Shown: piece by piece, positions 1 to 8,537 of the stretch | Layout of the letters: the number at the start of each line of letters is the position of its first letter | Numbering within the stretch: position 1 is the first letter of the stretch | Origin: Fidelibacterota bacterium | GTDB lineage: Bacteria; Fidelibacterota; Fidelibacteria; Fidelibacterales; Fidelibacteraceae | Direction: 5' to 3' | Assembly: GCA_028718545.1 (NCBI GenBank) | Contig: JAQULT010000008.1 | Location: 1 to 48,852, forward strand | DNA: 48,852 nucleotides | The notes under the pieces: generated by a model | Told to the model about the DNA's origin: nothing | Databases searched by the model: none | The model's input: the letters and a program-made list of their open reading frames with translations, nothing else | Program-made: the position numbers and the translations under genes

Positions 1-165
1 TGTCTCCAAAAGCTATCCTGTATATCCAGTTATCCTGTCTCCAAAAGCTATCCTGTATATCCAGTTATCCTGTCTCCAAAAGCTATCCTGTATATCCAGT
101 TATCCTGTCTCCAAAAGCTATCCTGTAAATCCTTTTATCCTGTCTAAAATAATATCCAATTATCC
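1..165. repeat. 35-bp tandem repeat array, truncated by the window edge
   Basis: Four consecutive 35-bp units start at 1, 36, 71 and 106. The first three are identical and the fourth diverges in its second half; a shortened 25-bp unit follows at 141-165. Each unit holds the octamer TATCCTGT twice, alternating at 17- and 18-bp spacing, so the array also reads as a half-unit repeat. The period is not a multiple of three and both strands contain stops, so it is not coding. There are no unique spacers, so it is not CRISPR. It ends a few bases before the stop codon of the minus-strand gene at 171. The left end is outside the window, so the true copy number is unknown. Confidence 0.9.
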
Positions 166-170
166 TGTCT

Positions 171-1151
171 TTATAACAGCTCCGCAGAGTAATCGAACAA
201 CGCCGCCATATCGCCGGTATGCCAGAAACAGATCGTTTCCTTCCGCCATTTGCCTTTTTTGATACAATCGATCAGTGCACCCAGAGCCCGGCCGGTATAA
301 ACGGGACCCACAAACAGGCCTTCACTTTCGGCCAGCATACGGACAGCGTGGCGTTCGTTTTCGCCGACCACTCCGTATCCGGCTCCCAGATATCCGTATT
401 CCAGTTCAAAATCCTCCGCTTTCAGGCGGATTTCAACTTCCAGCAATTCCGCGCATCGATTTGCCAGTTCTGCGAGTTTTGGCGGGAAGGCATCCCTACC
501 CTGAGATCTCCTGTCAATGCTGATACCCGTGATCTTTCCCTTGTAGCCGCCAATCGCAGCACCCAGAACCAATCCCGCAAGCGTACCGCCGGAACTCGCT
601 GCGATCACAATTCGGTCGCAGTCAATGCGCATCAGTTCAAACTGCCGCAGGATCTCGCTCATCGCCATCACGTAGCCGACGGCTCCCAAAGCATTGGAGC
701 CGCCTACCGGAATGATATAGGGTTTTTTCCCTTCTTTGCGCAATACATCCGCAAGCGCTTCCATGCGGTATTCACGTTCGGGGCGCGGGACAAAGTCGAT
801 TCTTACACCCGTCAGCATATCCAGAAATAAATTTCCGTTGATATTCCCGGGTTTTTCTCCCGAAAGCACCAAATGACAATCCAGTCCCAGCTTTTTTGCA
901 GCAGCTGCGGTCTGCAGGCAGTGATTGGACTGCAATCCGCCGCAAGTGATCACGGTATCGGCGTCTTGCCGCAGGACATCTGCCATAATATATTCCAGTT
1001 TACGGCTTTTATTTCCTCCGGCTGCAAGGCCGCTCAGATCATCGCGTTTCATGTAAATATTCCCCGTATAACCGAGCTTTCCGGCAAAAGCCGGAAGCTC
1101 GTGCAGGGGTGTCGGAAGCTGTGCCAGTGTAATTTTGCGCAGGTACTTCAT
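171..1151 (-). CDS. PLP-dependent D-cysteine desulfhydrase / ACC deaminase family enzyme
   Basis: This 326-aa fold-type II PLP enzyme of the tryptophan synthase beta superfamily has the length usual for D-cysteine desulfhydrases and ACC deaminases. The PLP lysine is expected at K48 in AGGNKSRK. The QSNH substrate/phosphate loop is at residues 74-77, and a PVGGSN motif lies mid-protein. The C-terminal HTGD resembles the HTGG of the desulfhydrase branch, so breakdown of D-cysteine to pyruvate, ammonia and sulfide is the likelier reaction, but the exact substrate cannot be read from sequence. The start codon abuts the stop of the S9 peptidase gene with no gap, so it is probably the last gene of the pyrDK-peptidase transcription unit. 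No strong Shine-Dalgarno is seen, which fits translational coupling. Confidence 0.85.
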   Translation of the reverse strand: MKYLRKITLAQLPTPLHELPAFAGKLGYTGNIYMKRDDLSGLAAGGNKSRKLEYIMADVLRQDADTVITCGGLQSNHCLQTAAAAKKLGLDCHLVLSGEKPGNINGNLFLDMLTGVRIDFVPRPEREYRMEALADVLRKEGKKPYIIPVGGSNALGAVGYVMAMSEILRQFELMRIDCDRIVIAASSGGTLAGLVLGAAIGGYKGKITGISIDRRSQGRDAFPPKLAELANRCAELLEVEIRLKAEDFELEYGYLGAGYGVVGENERHAVRMLAESEGLFVGPVYTGRALGALIDCIKKGKWRKETICFWHTGDMAALFDYSAELL

Positions 1152-4112
1152 TTATTGTTCTTTTACCAGGTCCAGTTTGTAATCCCGTCCTTTTTCGATC
1201 GCGGAAATGCCTTCCTTCATCCAGCGAGGCATGGGTGCACCTTTGAGGTAATGATCGAAGAATTGCATCATCCGGATGGTCAGATCCATGCGATTGCCCC
1301 AATTATTCTCTTTGAGGTTATGATCGTCACCGTTATAGACCAGCATCCAGGCGGGTTTTTGCAGACGGCGCATTGCGGTCATCATTTCGATCCCCTGTGT
1401 CCAGGGAACCGCACCGTCCTCGTCATTGTGCATCATCAGAAGCGGAGTTTTGATCCGGTCGGCAAAAAAGAGCGGGGAATTCTCCACATAGAGATCAAAA
1501 CTGTCCCAGAGGGTTCCGCCGATACGGCTCTGTCCGCCTTCATACTGCATCATGCGTACCAAACCGCTACCCCAGCGGATACCCCCGTATGCGCTTGTCA
1601 TATTGCTGACCGGCGCACCTGCCATTGCAGCTGCAAAACGGTCGGTCTGCGTAATAAAATACGCGGTCTGATATCCGCCCCAGCTCTGTCCCTGGATCCC
1701 CATTTTTGCTTCATCAATAAAGGAATATTCTTCCAGGAGCATATCCACAGCACTCATGACGCAGTCCAGACCGGACTTCCCGGGATATCCCACTTTATAG
1801 ATGATATCCGGGATAAAAAGGATATATCCGTTGCTGGGATAAACAATACGGTTGACCGTGGAATAGCTCGGTGTGGGAATGGCATAGGAATGCAGATATT
1901 CGGAATATTTTTCATAATAATAAATGATCATGGGATGTTTTTTGCTTTTATCCAGATCATCGGGGATATAGAGCATCCCCTGGAGCTCCGTGCCGACGGA
2001 GTTTTTCCATTCGACAAGTTCCACCGAAGCCCAACGGTATTGCGACTGCTGGGGATTCAATGCCGAGATCTTGCTTTTATGCTTAAAGCTCAGATCACTG
2101 ACCCAAAGGTCGGGATAGTGACGAAAATCCCCTTTGCGCCAGATCAATATGTCGGCATTTTTCGCCTTGCTCAGTCGAGTATACTGATGATCGGAAAATG
2201 CCAGCATTTCCGGTTCTTTGCCTTCGTACATATCGCCGGATGCATATCCCGAAGCTTTGGTCTTTTCGTTGAATGCCGAGAGCAGAATAGGCCGGATCGG
2301 TACATAATCCAGATCGGAATCCAGATGCAGATACCGGAAAACGGTTTTGTTTCTGCGTCCGGCGCCCCGGGTTACGTTCAATGGTTCTTTTTCACCCCGA
2401 AGGTCGAATTTCCAGATATCATATCGGTCATAGAGAAAAACATAGTGATCTCCGAGTCCCCATGCAGCAAAACCGTGCGGACCCGCGGGTGTGGGACGGT
2501 CTTCGTCTTCCTGATAAAAAGGCACTTCTATCCCGGCGGTCAGATTGCGTTGTGTTTGTCCTTCCACATCGTAAACATACCAGTTGCTGTCCGCAAAATC
2601 GTACCATACCATATATTTATATTGCGGGGAGAGATTGGGGGCATAGCTTTTGCGCTCCAGTATCTTGATCTTTTCACCACTGCGGGTATTCACCAGATAA
2701 AAATCGTAATAATCCAGAGATTCCCAGGAAATGAGCTTTTGGTAGGGCAGATTGCTCTCTCCGACAACCCAGGCATCATCATAGTCCGAACTGATCTTCA
2801 GGTTTGGCACTTCTTCATCAGCCAGCTGGATTACGTTCTTACTTCCGACATCGACGCGGGCCAGGTAGTTCCGGTTGCGTTCCCGTGCTAGTTCCTTGTT
2901 CTGCTGTGTTTGCAGCAGCGGATCATGCCAGGACCAGACGTCCAGCCTGGCTTTTTCGTTACTCAGCAGCGTATCTTCCTCAGGTTCCAGTACTCGCGGC
3001 GCAGTACCGAAATACAGGTATTTACCGTCTTTGGAAAAACTCGGGAAACGAACGGAACTGATAGTCCAGTCCTCCCGTATACCGCTTGCTTTTTCGGTCA
3101 AATAGCTTTTTGCTGACGACCTTCCTTTTTTCCAGTAATAAATCTCAAATATCTTTTGTTTACTGGTATCACCCGAAAATAAAAAGCCGAGCTGATCCCC
3201 GCTTTTATCAAACCGGAAGGATTTGGCCTCACCGGCTTTTTCCAGAATTACCTTAATTTCAGCTTTTTCCGGTTCAATCAGGGTAATACGGACAGAATCC
3301 GGATCGCCCTTGAGCTTGGTGCTGGCCAAAACACGGTTTCCATTGTCGCTGACCGTATAAGAGCCGGCATATTCGAGGATCAGAGTATCCTGTTCCAGGG
3401 GATGCCAGATCCAGAGCGGCGTTCCTTCTTCGCGGATCTTGGCTTTTTTAACCTTAGTTTTCTCTTCTTTTTTTACTTCAACCTTCTTTTGTGTGGTATC
3501 CGGCTCTTCTGTCAGTGCAAGCGAGGAATCCGGGACCACTGTCGTATCTTTCTTGGCACTGGTGTCTGCGGGAGGTGGAAGCGGTTTTTCCAGGTGCAGA
3601 GTGATCCATGCATTCCCTTCCTTATTGACCGAATAGGATTTTACCCGGGGAACGGTCAGCAGGGTATCGGCATCAAAAAGATACACGCAAAGGCTGTCTT
3701 TGGGCATTTTATCGGCTTTGACTTTCTTGATCTTTGCCTGTCGGGTGGTCTCGAAGCGCGGGGAACGTAAAAAGACCAGATAATCGTTATCGGGTGAAAA
3801 ACTTACCCGCTTTGCACGTTCAAAATGCAGCTGCTTTCCGCTTTCCACATGATGGAGCGTCAGTTTGGTATCACCGCGATTGGGATTGCTGATGAAATAG
3901 ACCCATTTCCCGTCCGCGGATATACTGGGATCCGCAAGCCGTTCCCAAACGGCATAATCTTCGGGTCCAATTGCTTTCTTTTCCGCTGATTTTTCTGCTG
4001 CGCCCGTGATTTCGATTTCGGCGATACTGACCTGTGCATCTGCGCTTTCCTTCTTGGCGCAGGAAACGATGGTCAGAGCGATCATCAGCCATAAAATACT
4101 ACGTTTCAACAT
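1152..4112 (-). CDS. S9 (prolyl oligopeptidase) family serine peptidase, predicted lipoprotein
   Basis: This is a 986-aa protein. Its N-terminus is a lipoprotein signal: a hydrophobic stretch, then IVSC with the lipid-attachment Cys near residue 18. An N-terminal beta-propeller-like region follows (repeats such as SADGKWVYF), then a C-terminal alpha/beta-hydrolase domain. The catalytic triad reads as S810 (GQSWGGY), D899 (EDGAVP) and H931 (GDDHNL), as in dipeptidyl-peptidase IV/acylaminoacyl-peptidase relatives. A low-complexity Lys/Glu/Thr/Pro insert near residues 175-230 lengthens the propeller beyond the usual 650-900 aa. It probably trims peptides in the periplasm or at the outer membrane. 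The gene starts 4 nt after pyrDK, with a GGAAAGG ribosome site. Why it sits with a pyrimidine gene is unclear. Confidence 0.9.
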   Translation of the reverse strand: MLKRSILWLMIALTIVSCAKKESADAQVSIAEIEITGAAEKSAEKKAIGPEDYAVWERLADPSISADGKWVYFISNPNRGDTKLTLHHVESGKQLHFERAKRVSFSPDNDYLVFLRSPRFETTRQAKIKKVKADKMPKDSLCVYLFDADTLLTVPRVKSYSVNKEGNAWITLHLEKPLPPPADTSAKKDTTVVPDSSLALTEEPDTTQKKVEVKKEEKTKVKKAKIREEGTPLWIWHPLEQDTLILEYAGSYTVSDNGNRVLASTKLKGDPDSVRITLIEPEKAEIKVILEKAGEAKSFRFDKSGDQLGFLFSGDTSKQKIFEIYYWKKGRSSAKSYLTEKASGIREDWTISSVRFPSFSKDGKYLYFGTAPRVLEPEEDTLLSNEKARLDVWSWHDPLLQTQQNKELARERNRNYLARVDVGSKNVIQLADEEVPNLKISSDYDDAWVVGESNLPYQKLISWESLDYYDFYLVNTRSGEKIKILERKSYAPNLSPQYKYMVWYDFADSNWYVYDVEGQTQRNLTAGIEVPFYQEDEDRPTPAGPHGFAAWGLGDHYVFLYDRYDIWKFDLRGEKEPLNVTRGAGRRNKTVFRYLHLDSDLDYVPIRPILLSAFNEKTKASGYASGDMYEGKEPEMLAFSDHQYTRLSKAKNADILIWRKGDFRHYPDLWVSDLSFKHKSKISALNPQQSQYRWASVELVEWKNSVGTELQGMLYIPDDLDKSKKHPMIIYYYEKYSEYLHSYAIPTPSYSTVNRIVYPSNGYILFIPDIIYKVGYPGKSGLDCVMSAVDMLLEEYSFIDEAKMGIQGQSWGGYQTAYFITQTDRFAAAMAGAPVSNMTSAYGGIRWGSGLVRMMQYEGGQSRIGGTLWDSFDLYVENSPLFFADRIKTPLLMMHNDEDGAVPWTQGIEMMTAMRRLQKPAWMLVYNGDDHNLKENNWGNRMDLTIRMMQFFDHYLKGAPMPRWMKEGISAIEKGRDYKLDLVKEQ

Positions 4113-4116
4113 GATG

Positions 4117-5853
4117 CTACCTTTCCGTGTTTGTGTCAGAGGATATTGATGGAAAATAATGTTTTTTCAAAAATTCATAGTCGTAAAAGGTTCCGTCCTT
4201 ACAGCTCAGTACTCCGCCGCACTCGCACTCACCGCACATACCGATCCCGCACATGTGATTGTTTTCCAGCGAGGCAAAACAACAGGCGGAGGCACAGCCT
4301 TTTTCTACTGCAAGGGCAAGGGCTTTTTCCATAAGAATATCGGGGCCGATGGCATAGACGGCGCAATCTTCTTTTTCCAGGGTATCCAGAACTTCCGAAA
4401 GCGCATCCAATACCCGTCCGGGTTTACCTTTATCCGGTATCAGGCGGTATTCCGCATAATTTTCAATCAGTTCGCGGTATGCGGCTTCTTTTTCGTCGAT
4501 CACACCATGAAAAACGCGGACAATGCGTCCCAGGGAATTCAAATGCTCCGCGAGACGCGGTACCAGGGCCACTCCCGTTCCTCCGCTTAGAATAAGGGCA
4601 TTGGTCTTGCTGTTCAGCGGAGGGCATTTCCCATAGGGTCCCCGGACATAGACCGTGTCGCCTTCCCTGATCTGAAATGCCGCATGCGTAAATTCTCCCG
4701 CACGCTTTGCGGGATCATGTTCGCGTTTTCGGATAATAAAGCGCAGAGGTGAAGAACTGACAAGACCCAGGGGTTTTTCTCCTGCACCCGGTATCCAAAG
4801 GAAGGCATACTGCCCGGCTTCAAAAAGGAATGCTTCTCCCTCGAGTTCCAGGGTCAGCATGCCGGCACTCAAATGTTTGGCCTCAACGACACGGTAAGGC
4901 CGGTATTTTGCCTGGCGCTTGACGGAAACAAAGGCGGCGGCGCTATCGGTATGATTTTCGGCATCAAATATCAGTGCCTCTAAATATGACTGATAATCCC
5001 GGGTTTTTACCCGGGCGAAGGCTGAACCGATACCGACAACGTTCGCACCCGCTTTCTGCATTAGGCGCAGCTGCGCACCTTTACTGACGCCGCCCATACC
5101 TATCAGGGGGATATCCGGTCCCAAGGCTTCGCGGATCTCCCGGACCTTTTGCAGCGCACGATCAAAAATATGTTCTCCGCTCAGTCCGCCCTTGTGATCG
5201 TTGGGATTATAAAGTAAGAGTTCCCCGCTCTGCGGTTCGCGGTAAGCTTCGGGACCGAAGGTGTTGACGGCAACAATTCCGTCCGCACCGGCTTGCACTG
5301 CCGCCCGGGCAATTTCTGCGATATTTTTGACATTGGGCGTAAGTTTCGGGAAAAGCGGGCGATCCGTCATCGCTCGTATAGCTCGCAGATATTCGGCAAC
5401 CAGTTTTGCATCGCTGCCGATCGAAGCACCGTATCCGGGCTGGGCGTGCGGACAGGAAAAATTCAGTTCCAGAATATCGGCAATAGGTGAGAATTTTTTT
5501 ACCAGGCGAATAAATTCTTCGGGAGAATTCCCGGAAACGGAAATATTCAGCAGTGCACGCAGCGGCGATTCCTTCAGGAGCGCCCGTAATTCCCGGAAAG
5601 CCGTCTGCATACCGGGATTTCGCAAGCCGACTGCATTGATATAGGAACCGGGTTCTACCTCCGCAACAATGGGTTCGCGATTCCCGGGATTGGGACGGAC
5701 CTGATAACTCTTGGTCGTAATGACCGAAATAGCCGGAACGTCTTCATCAATACGCCGGATCAGTGCGGGTTTTGTTGTTAATACACCCGATACCGTTGCA
5801 AGTTTTATTTCGCCGTTCAGCAAATAATTTCTGATCTCTTCTCTGCTTCGCAT
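4117..5853 (-). CDS. pyrD: Fused dihydroorotate dehydrogenase: PyrD (class 1B type) + PyrK-like electron-transfer domain
   Basis: This 578-aa two-domain protein covers both subunits of class 1B dihydroorotate dehydrogenase. Residues 1-300 are the FMN-dependent dehydrogenase: NFSCPH with catalytic C134, FPKLTPN (K170), GGLSG and IGMGGV. Residues 310-578 match PyrK: an FAD/NAD reductase module with GGTGVALVP near 424, then a [2Fe-2S] site with C535, C540, C543 and C551 (C545 also lies close). Class 1B enzymes pass electrons from dihydroorotate via FMN, Fe-S and FAD to NAD+, normally with two separate polypeptides. The segment where PyrK usually has an RPxS FAD motif reads KPLGLVSSSP, a divergence. 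The start is supported by GGAAG 8 nt upstream. pyrBI, pyrE and pyrF lie 2-4 kb away in a separate unit. A standalone pyrK is not seen in the window. Confidence 0.9.
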   Translation of the reverse strand: MRSREEIRNYLLNGEIKLATVSGVLTTKPALIRRIDEDVPAISVITTKSYQVRPNPGNREPIVAEVEPGSYINAVGLRNPGMQTAFRELRALLKESPLRALLNISVSGNSPEEFIRLVKKFSPIADILELNFSCPHAQPGYGASIGSDAKLVAEYLRAIRAMTDRPLFPKLTPNVKNIAEIARAAVQAGADGIVAVNTFGPEAYREPQSGELLLYNPNDHKGGLSGEHIFDRALQKVREIREALGPDIPLIGMGGVSKGAQLRLMQKAGANVVGIGSAFARVKTRDYQSYLEALIFDAENHTDSAAAFVSVKRQAKYRPYRVVEAKHLSAGMLTLELEGEAFLFEAGQYAFLWIPGAGEKPLGLVSSSPLRFIIRKREHDPAKRAGEFTHAAFQIREGDTVYVRGPYGKCPPLNSKTNALILSGGTGVALVPRLAEHLNSLGRIVRVFHGVIDEKEAAYRELIENYAEYRLIPDKGKPGRVLDALSEVLDTLEKEDCAVYAIGPDILMEKALALAVEKGCASACCFASLENNHMCGIGMCGECECGGVLSCKDGTFYDYEFLKKHYFPSISSDTNTER

Positions 5854-6126
5854 CGCTTCCGTTTCCTCAATAAGCTATTAGCTTTTAAAATAACATAAAA
5901 GACCCTAAAAAATAAGGGAAAAATTCGGAATAGCGTTTTCCCCTATTTCATTATTCCGGACAACGCTTTCCGGAAAATTTCAGGGGGAACTTATTATGGG
6001 CGATTCAGTGGATATTTAAATCATTTTTTGCATGACATTTGTATTGCATTGACGCAATATTTTACTTCATCCTTTGCATCTGTCTTTGTATATTAAATTA
6101 CCAATAATTAATCACAGGAGCTACCC
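5854..6126. promoter_or_regulatory. Divergent intergenic region between pyrDK and yccF
   Basis: This 273-bp AT-rich gap must hold promoters for both directions. Visible signals are a 13-bp palindrome AAGCTATTAGCTT at 5872-5884, just upstream of pyrDK; an inverted repeat TTCCGG/CCGGAA at 5954-5959 and 5970-5975 with a 10-nt loop; and ATTGC/GCAAT around 6044-6059. A TATATT at 6089-6094 could be a -10 box for yccF but lacks a convincing -35. AGGAG at 6115-6119 is the yccF ribosome site. No riboswitch or attenuator is recognised. Confidence 0.35.
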
Positions 6127-6501
6127 ATGAAATTTCTCGGCAATATTATCTGGCTGATATTCGGCGGTTTCGTTACTGCCCTGGAATATCTCGCGGCCAG
6201 TATCGCACTAATGGTGACCATCGTAGGCATTCCCTTCGGAATACAAACCCTGAAGCTGGCGTTTTTCACCCTGATGCCCTTTAACACCACTGTAAAGGAT
6301 TCTAAATCCAAGAATTCACTTTTATCGCTGATCATGAATATTATCTGGATCCTGATCGGCGGGATCTGGATCTTCCTCACTCACGTAATTTTTGGAATAT
6401 TACTGGCCATTACGATCATTGGACTCCCTTTTGCACGTCAGCACTTTAAGCTGGCGGTGGTAGCACTTACACCGTTTGGCAGAGAACTGGTACAGAAATA
6501 A
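6127..6501 (+). CDS. yccF: YccF domain-containing inner-membrane protein
   Basis: This 124-aa hydrophobic protein consists of two similar halves, each with the YccF pattern of a GNIIW(L/I)-type helix, a GG turn and a second helix ending in GIPFG or GLPFA followed by xxLKLA. About four membrane helices are expected. The second half repeats the motif as MNIIWILIGG...GLPFARQHFKLA. YccF proteins are small inner-membrane proteins without an established biochemical role. The start has AGGAG 7 nt upstream. The next gene begins 29 nt downstream on the same strand, so the two may be cotranscribed. Confidence 0.85.
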   Translation: MKFLGNIIWLIFGGFVTALEYLAASIALMVTIVGIPFGIQTLKLAFFTLMPFNTTVKDSKSKNSLLSLIMNIIWILIGGIWIFLTHVIFGILLAITIIGLPFARQHFKLAVVALTPFGRELVQK

Positions 6502-6530
6502 ATATCCCCGATTCAACATGGGGGACCGGA

Positions 6531-6917
6531 ATGATCCGCAGTCAATTCAATGCAGATACCGGAATGCTTGAAACGGTCTTTAATGATACCGTCAGTCTCC
6601 GCGATCTTCGTGATTATATGGAGTCCATCAACCGCGATACGGATCTCCCGGAATCCCTGAATATTTTAATCGATACCCGTGATGCGGTTCTGGATATGTC
6701 TCCCGGTGATATCCGCGATCTTGCGGAATTTAATTTTTCTCTGCATCCCCGCTTCCGGAAGATCAACAATGCTATCGTCAGTAACCAGCCGAATAATACT
6801 GCTTTTATGCTTCTCTACGAATCCCTGAGCAGGAGCAAACACTATCGCTTTAAAGTTTTTAATCTTCCGGAAAATGCACTTGAATGGCTAAAAAATATTT
6901 CTGTTGCAGAACAATGA
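6531..6917 (+). CDS. Small STAS/SpoIIAA-like domain protein of unknown function
   Basis: This 128-aa soluble protein has no signal peptide or membrane helix. The pattern resembles SpoIIAA-like/STAS proteins: a short N-terminal strand pair (the FNADTGMLETVF region), a central NILIDTRDAVLDMS strand-loop, and a C-terminal ALEWLKN helix like the AxxWL ending of that family. The match is by overall pattern only. It lacks an obvious phosphorylatable serine loop that would make it an anti-anti-sigma factor. A purine-rich GGGGGACCGG precedes the ATG. It follows yccF by 29 nt and is convergent with pyrF. A hypothetical protein is the safe call. Confidence 0.6.
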   Translation: MIRSQFNADTGMLETVFNDTVSLRDLRDYMESINRDTDLPESLNILIDTRDAVLDMSPGDIRDLAEFNFSLHPRFRKINNAIVSNQPNNTAFMLLYESLSRSKHYRFKVFNLPENALEWLKNISVAEQ

Positions 6918-6975
6918 GATAAAAATACGGGTATCCCGGGATCCTGCATTATAACCTGATGCTGTTCCCGCGGGA

Positions 6976-7860
6976 TCAGGCTTCGAAACTGCAGGCTTCG
7001 ATCATTTCCCGCAGGGCATCCACGCAGGTACTTTCCCATTTTTCCGGAATATGACCGCTTTTCTTCCAGGGATGAATGATCGCGGAAGAGGAATTTATAC
7101 GGATCAGGCGAAGGTCGTATTTGACTTTTTTCAGTGTTTTAACTACATCCTCCGCCGAACCACCCTGGGAACCAACACCGGGGATCAGCAGCGGGATATC
7201 ATGACCGGCATAGAGTTTTGCGAGTGTTCCAAGTTCCCGGATGGAAGTTGCCCCGACTACCGCACCCGTTCCCGGATATTTTCCCGACCATTCGATGATC
7301 TTTTTTCCCACAGCCTCATAGAGTGCGGAACCGTCCTGCAGAACAAGATTCTGAAAGTCCCGGGCCCCGGCATTGGAGGTACGGTTCAGGATATAGGTTC
7401 CCAAACCTTTGCTGCTGTATTCCAAAAAGGGCGAGACCGAATCTCCGCCCATGTAGGGCGAAACGGTTACCGCATCGGCAGACCAGCGTTCAAAGCCTTC
7501 TTTGGCATAATTATGCGAGGATTGCATAATATCGCCGCGCTTATAGTCCAAGATGACGGGGGTATGGGGAAAATATTCCCTGCAGAGCTTGATGGTCTTT
7601 GACAAAGCGTTCGATCCGCTAAAATCGCCCTGCATGGGAATATCGTGTTTGATGAAAAACCCCTGATTTGGCTTAAAGGCCGCAGGCCGCAGATAATGAT
7701 TGCTCAGCTCATCAAAAAGATGCTCAAAAAAATTCGGGATGATCTCGTCGATCCGGTAACCCAGCCGAGCGGGAATATGGTCCATGACCGGATCCAGTCC
7801 CAGGCAGACTACATTTCCCGCCCGTTCCGCAGATTCACGCAAATAATCGCAGTAACTCAT
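6976..7860 (-). CDS. pyrF: Orotidine 5'-phosphate decarboxylase (long, subfamily 2)
   Basis: This 294-aa protein decarboxylates OMP to UMP, the last step of de novo UMP synthesis. The catalytic Asp-Lys-Asp signature appears as LDYKRGDI near residue 105, followed by the phosphate-binding IPGVGSQGG late in the barrel. The length matches the longer subfamily 2 OMP decarboxylases (about 270-310 aa) rather than the about 230-aa E. coli type. The ATG directly follows the pyrE stop with no gap, so pyrBI-pyrE-pyrF is one minus-strand operon. The gene is convergent with the STAS-like gene 58 nt away. Confidence 0.96.
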   Translation of the reverse strand: MSYCDYLRESAERAGNVVCLGLDPVMDHIPARLGYRIDEIIPNFFEHLFDELSNHYLRPAAFKPNQGFFIKHDIPMQGDFSGSNALSKTIKLCREYFPHTPVILDYKRGDIMQSSHNYAKEGFERWSADAVTVSPYMGGDSVSPFLEYSSKGLGTYILNRTSNAGARDFQNLVLQDGSALYEAVGKKIIEWSGKYPGTGAVVGATSIRELGTLAKLYAGHDIPLLIPGVGSQGGSAEDVVKTLKKVKYDLRLIRINSSSAIIHPWKKSGHIPEKWESTCVDALREMIEACSFEA

Positions 7861-8535
7861 TTATCCCTCCTTGCTGAAACGTTCACCCCATTCAAAAGGC
7901 GACAGCTGCCATGCACGCAGCAGTTCAATCTGTGTCTTGTTAAAATACGCCGATGCTTCCACAACTTCCAACAGAATATCAAAGGTCAGCAAAGAAATAT
8001 ATTCCGCGCCGGCCTGATGAAAACAATCTTCTGCCTTTTGAAAGCCGTAACTGAAAATGGACAGGCAGGTATCGACATCCGCGCCGGCTCCGCGCAGGGT
8101 TTCCAAAGCTTCCAGCGAACTGCCACCGGTAGAGATCAGATCTTCGATCATGAGCACCCTTTTTCCCTTTAGCAGCGAAGTATCCGGAATGCCTTCGATT
8201 TTATTCTGCATTCCGTGATCCTTTTGTGATTTACGGGGATAAATAAAGGGTTTGCCCAAACGCTCCGCCAGTAAAATTCCATGCGGGATCCCGGCGGTCG
8301 GCGTACCGGCGATAATATCGGCTTTGATGTCCCGTTCGCGGATCAGGGCCGCAAATCCCGAACAGATCAGTGAACGGTATTCCGGATAAAATAAAAAAAG
8401 ACGATTATCGTTGTATATGGGCATTTTATAACCCGAAGCCCAGGTAAAAGGATTGTCGGGCTGCAGTTTTACCGCTTTGATCCTTATGGCCGCCGCCGCT
8501 ATTTGCCTTGCAATGTCCTTTGAATCTTCCCTCAT
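7861..8535 (-). CDS. pyrE: Orotate phosphoribosyltransferase
   Basis: This 224-aa protein transfers the phosphoribosyl group of PRPP to orotate, forming OMP for PyrF. The PRPP-binding signature VLMIEDLISTGGSS is clear at about residues 125-138, and the flexible-loop region (YPRKSQKDHG) precedes it. I chose the ATG at 8535 (MREDSKD...), 2 nt after the pyrBI stop, with GGGA 9 nt upstream. A longer start at 8550 would overlap pyrBI by 13 nt and has no ribosome site. It is the middle gene of pyrBI-pyrE-pyrF. Confidence 0.95.
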   Translation of the reverse strand: MREDSKDIARQIAAAAIRIKAVKLQPDNPFTWASGYKMPIYNDNRLFLFYPEYRSLICSGFAALIRERDIKADIIAGTPTAGIPHGILLAERLGKPFIYPRKSQKDHGMQNKIEGIPDTSLLKGKRVLMIEDLISTGGSSLEALETLRGAGADVDTCLSIFSYGFQKAEDCFHQAGAEYISLLTFDILLEVVEASAYFNKTQIELLRAWQLSPFEWGERFSKEG

Positions 8536-8537
8536 GG

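Noticed and set aside
1-165. CRISPR array
   Set aside because: Units are contiguous with no unique spacers, and no cas genes are in the window.
873-2891. 672-codon plus-strand open frame opposite the S9 peptidase and desulfhydrase genes
   Set aside because: It is antisense to two clear genes, shows no family motif and has a non-protein-like composition; it is a codon-bias shadow.
6933-6980. Terminator between the STAS-like gene and pyrF (palindrome ATCCCGGGAT; CCTGAT/ATCAGG)
   Set aside because: One is a loop-less palindrome and the other is only 6 bp and runs into the pyrF stop; no T-tract on either strand.
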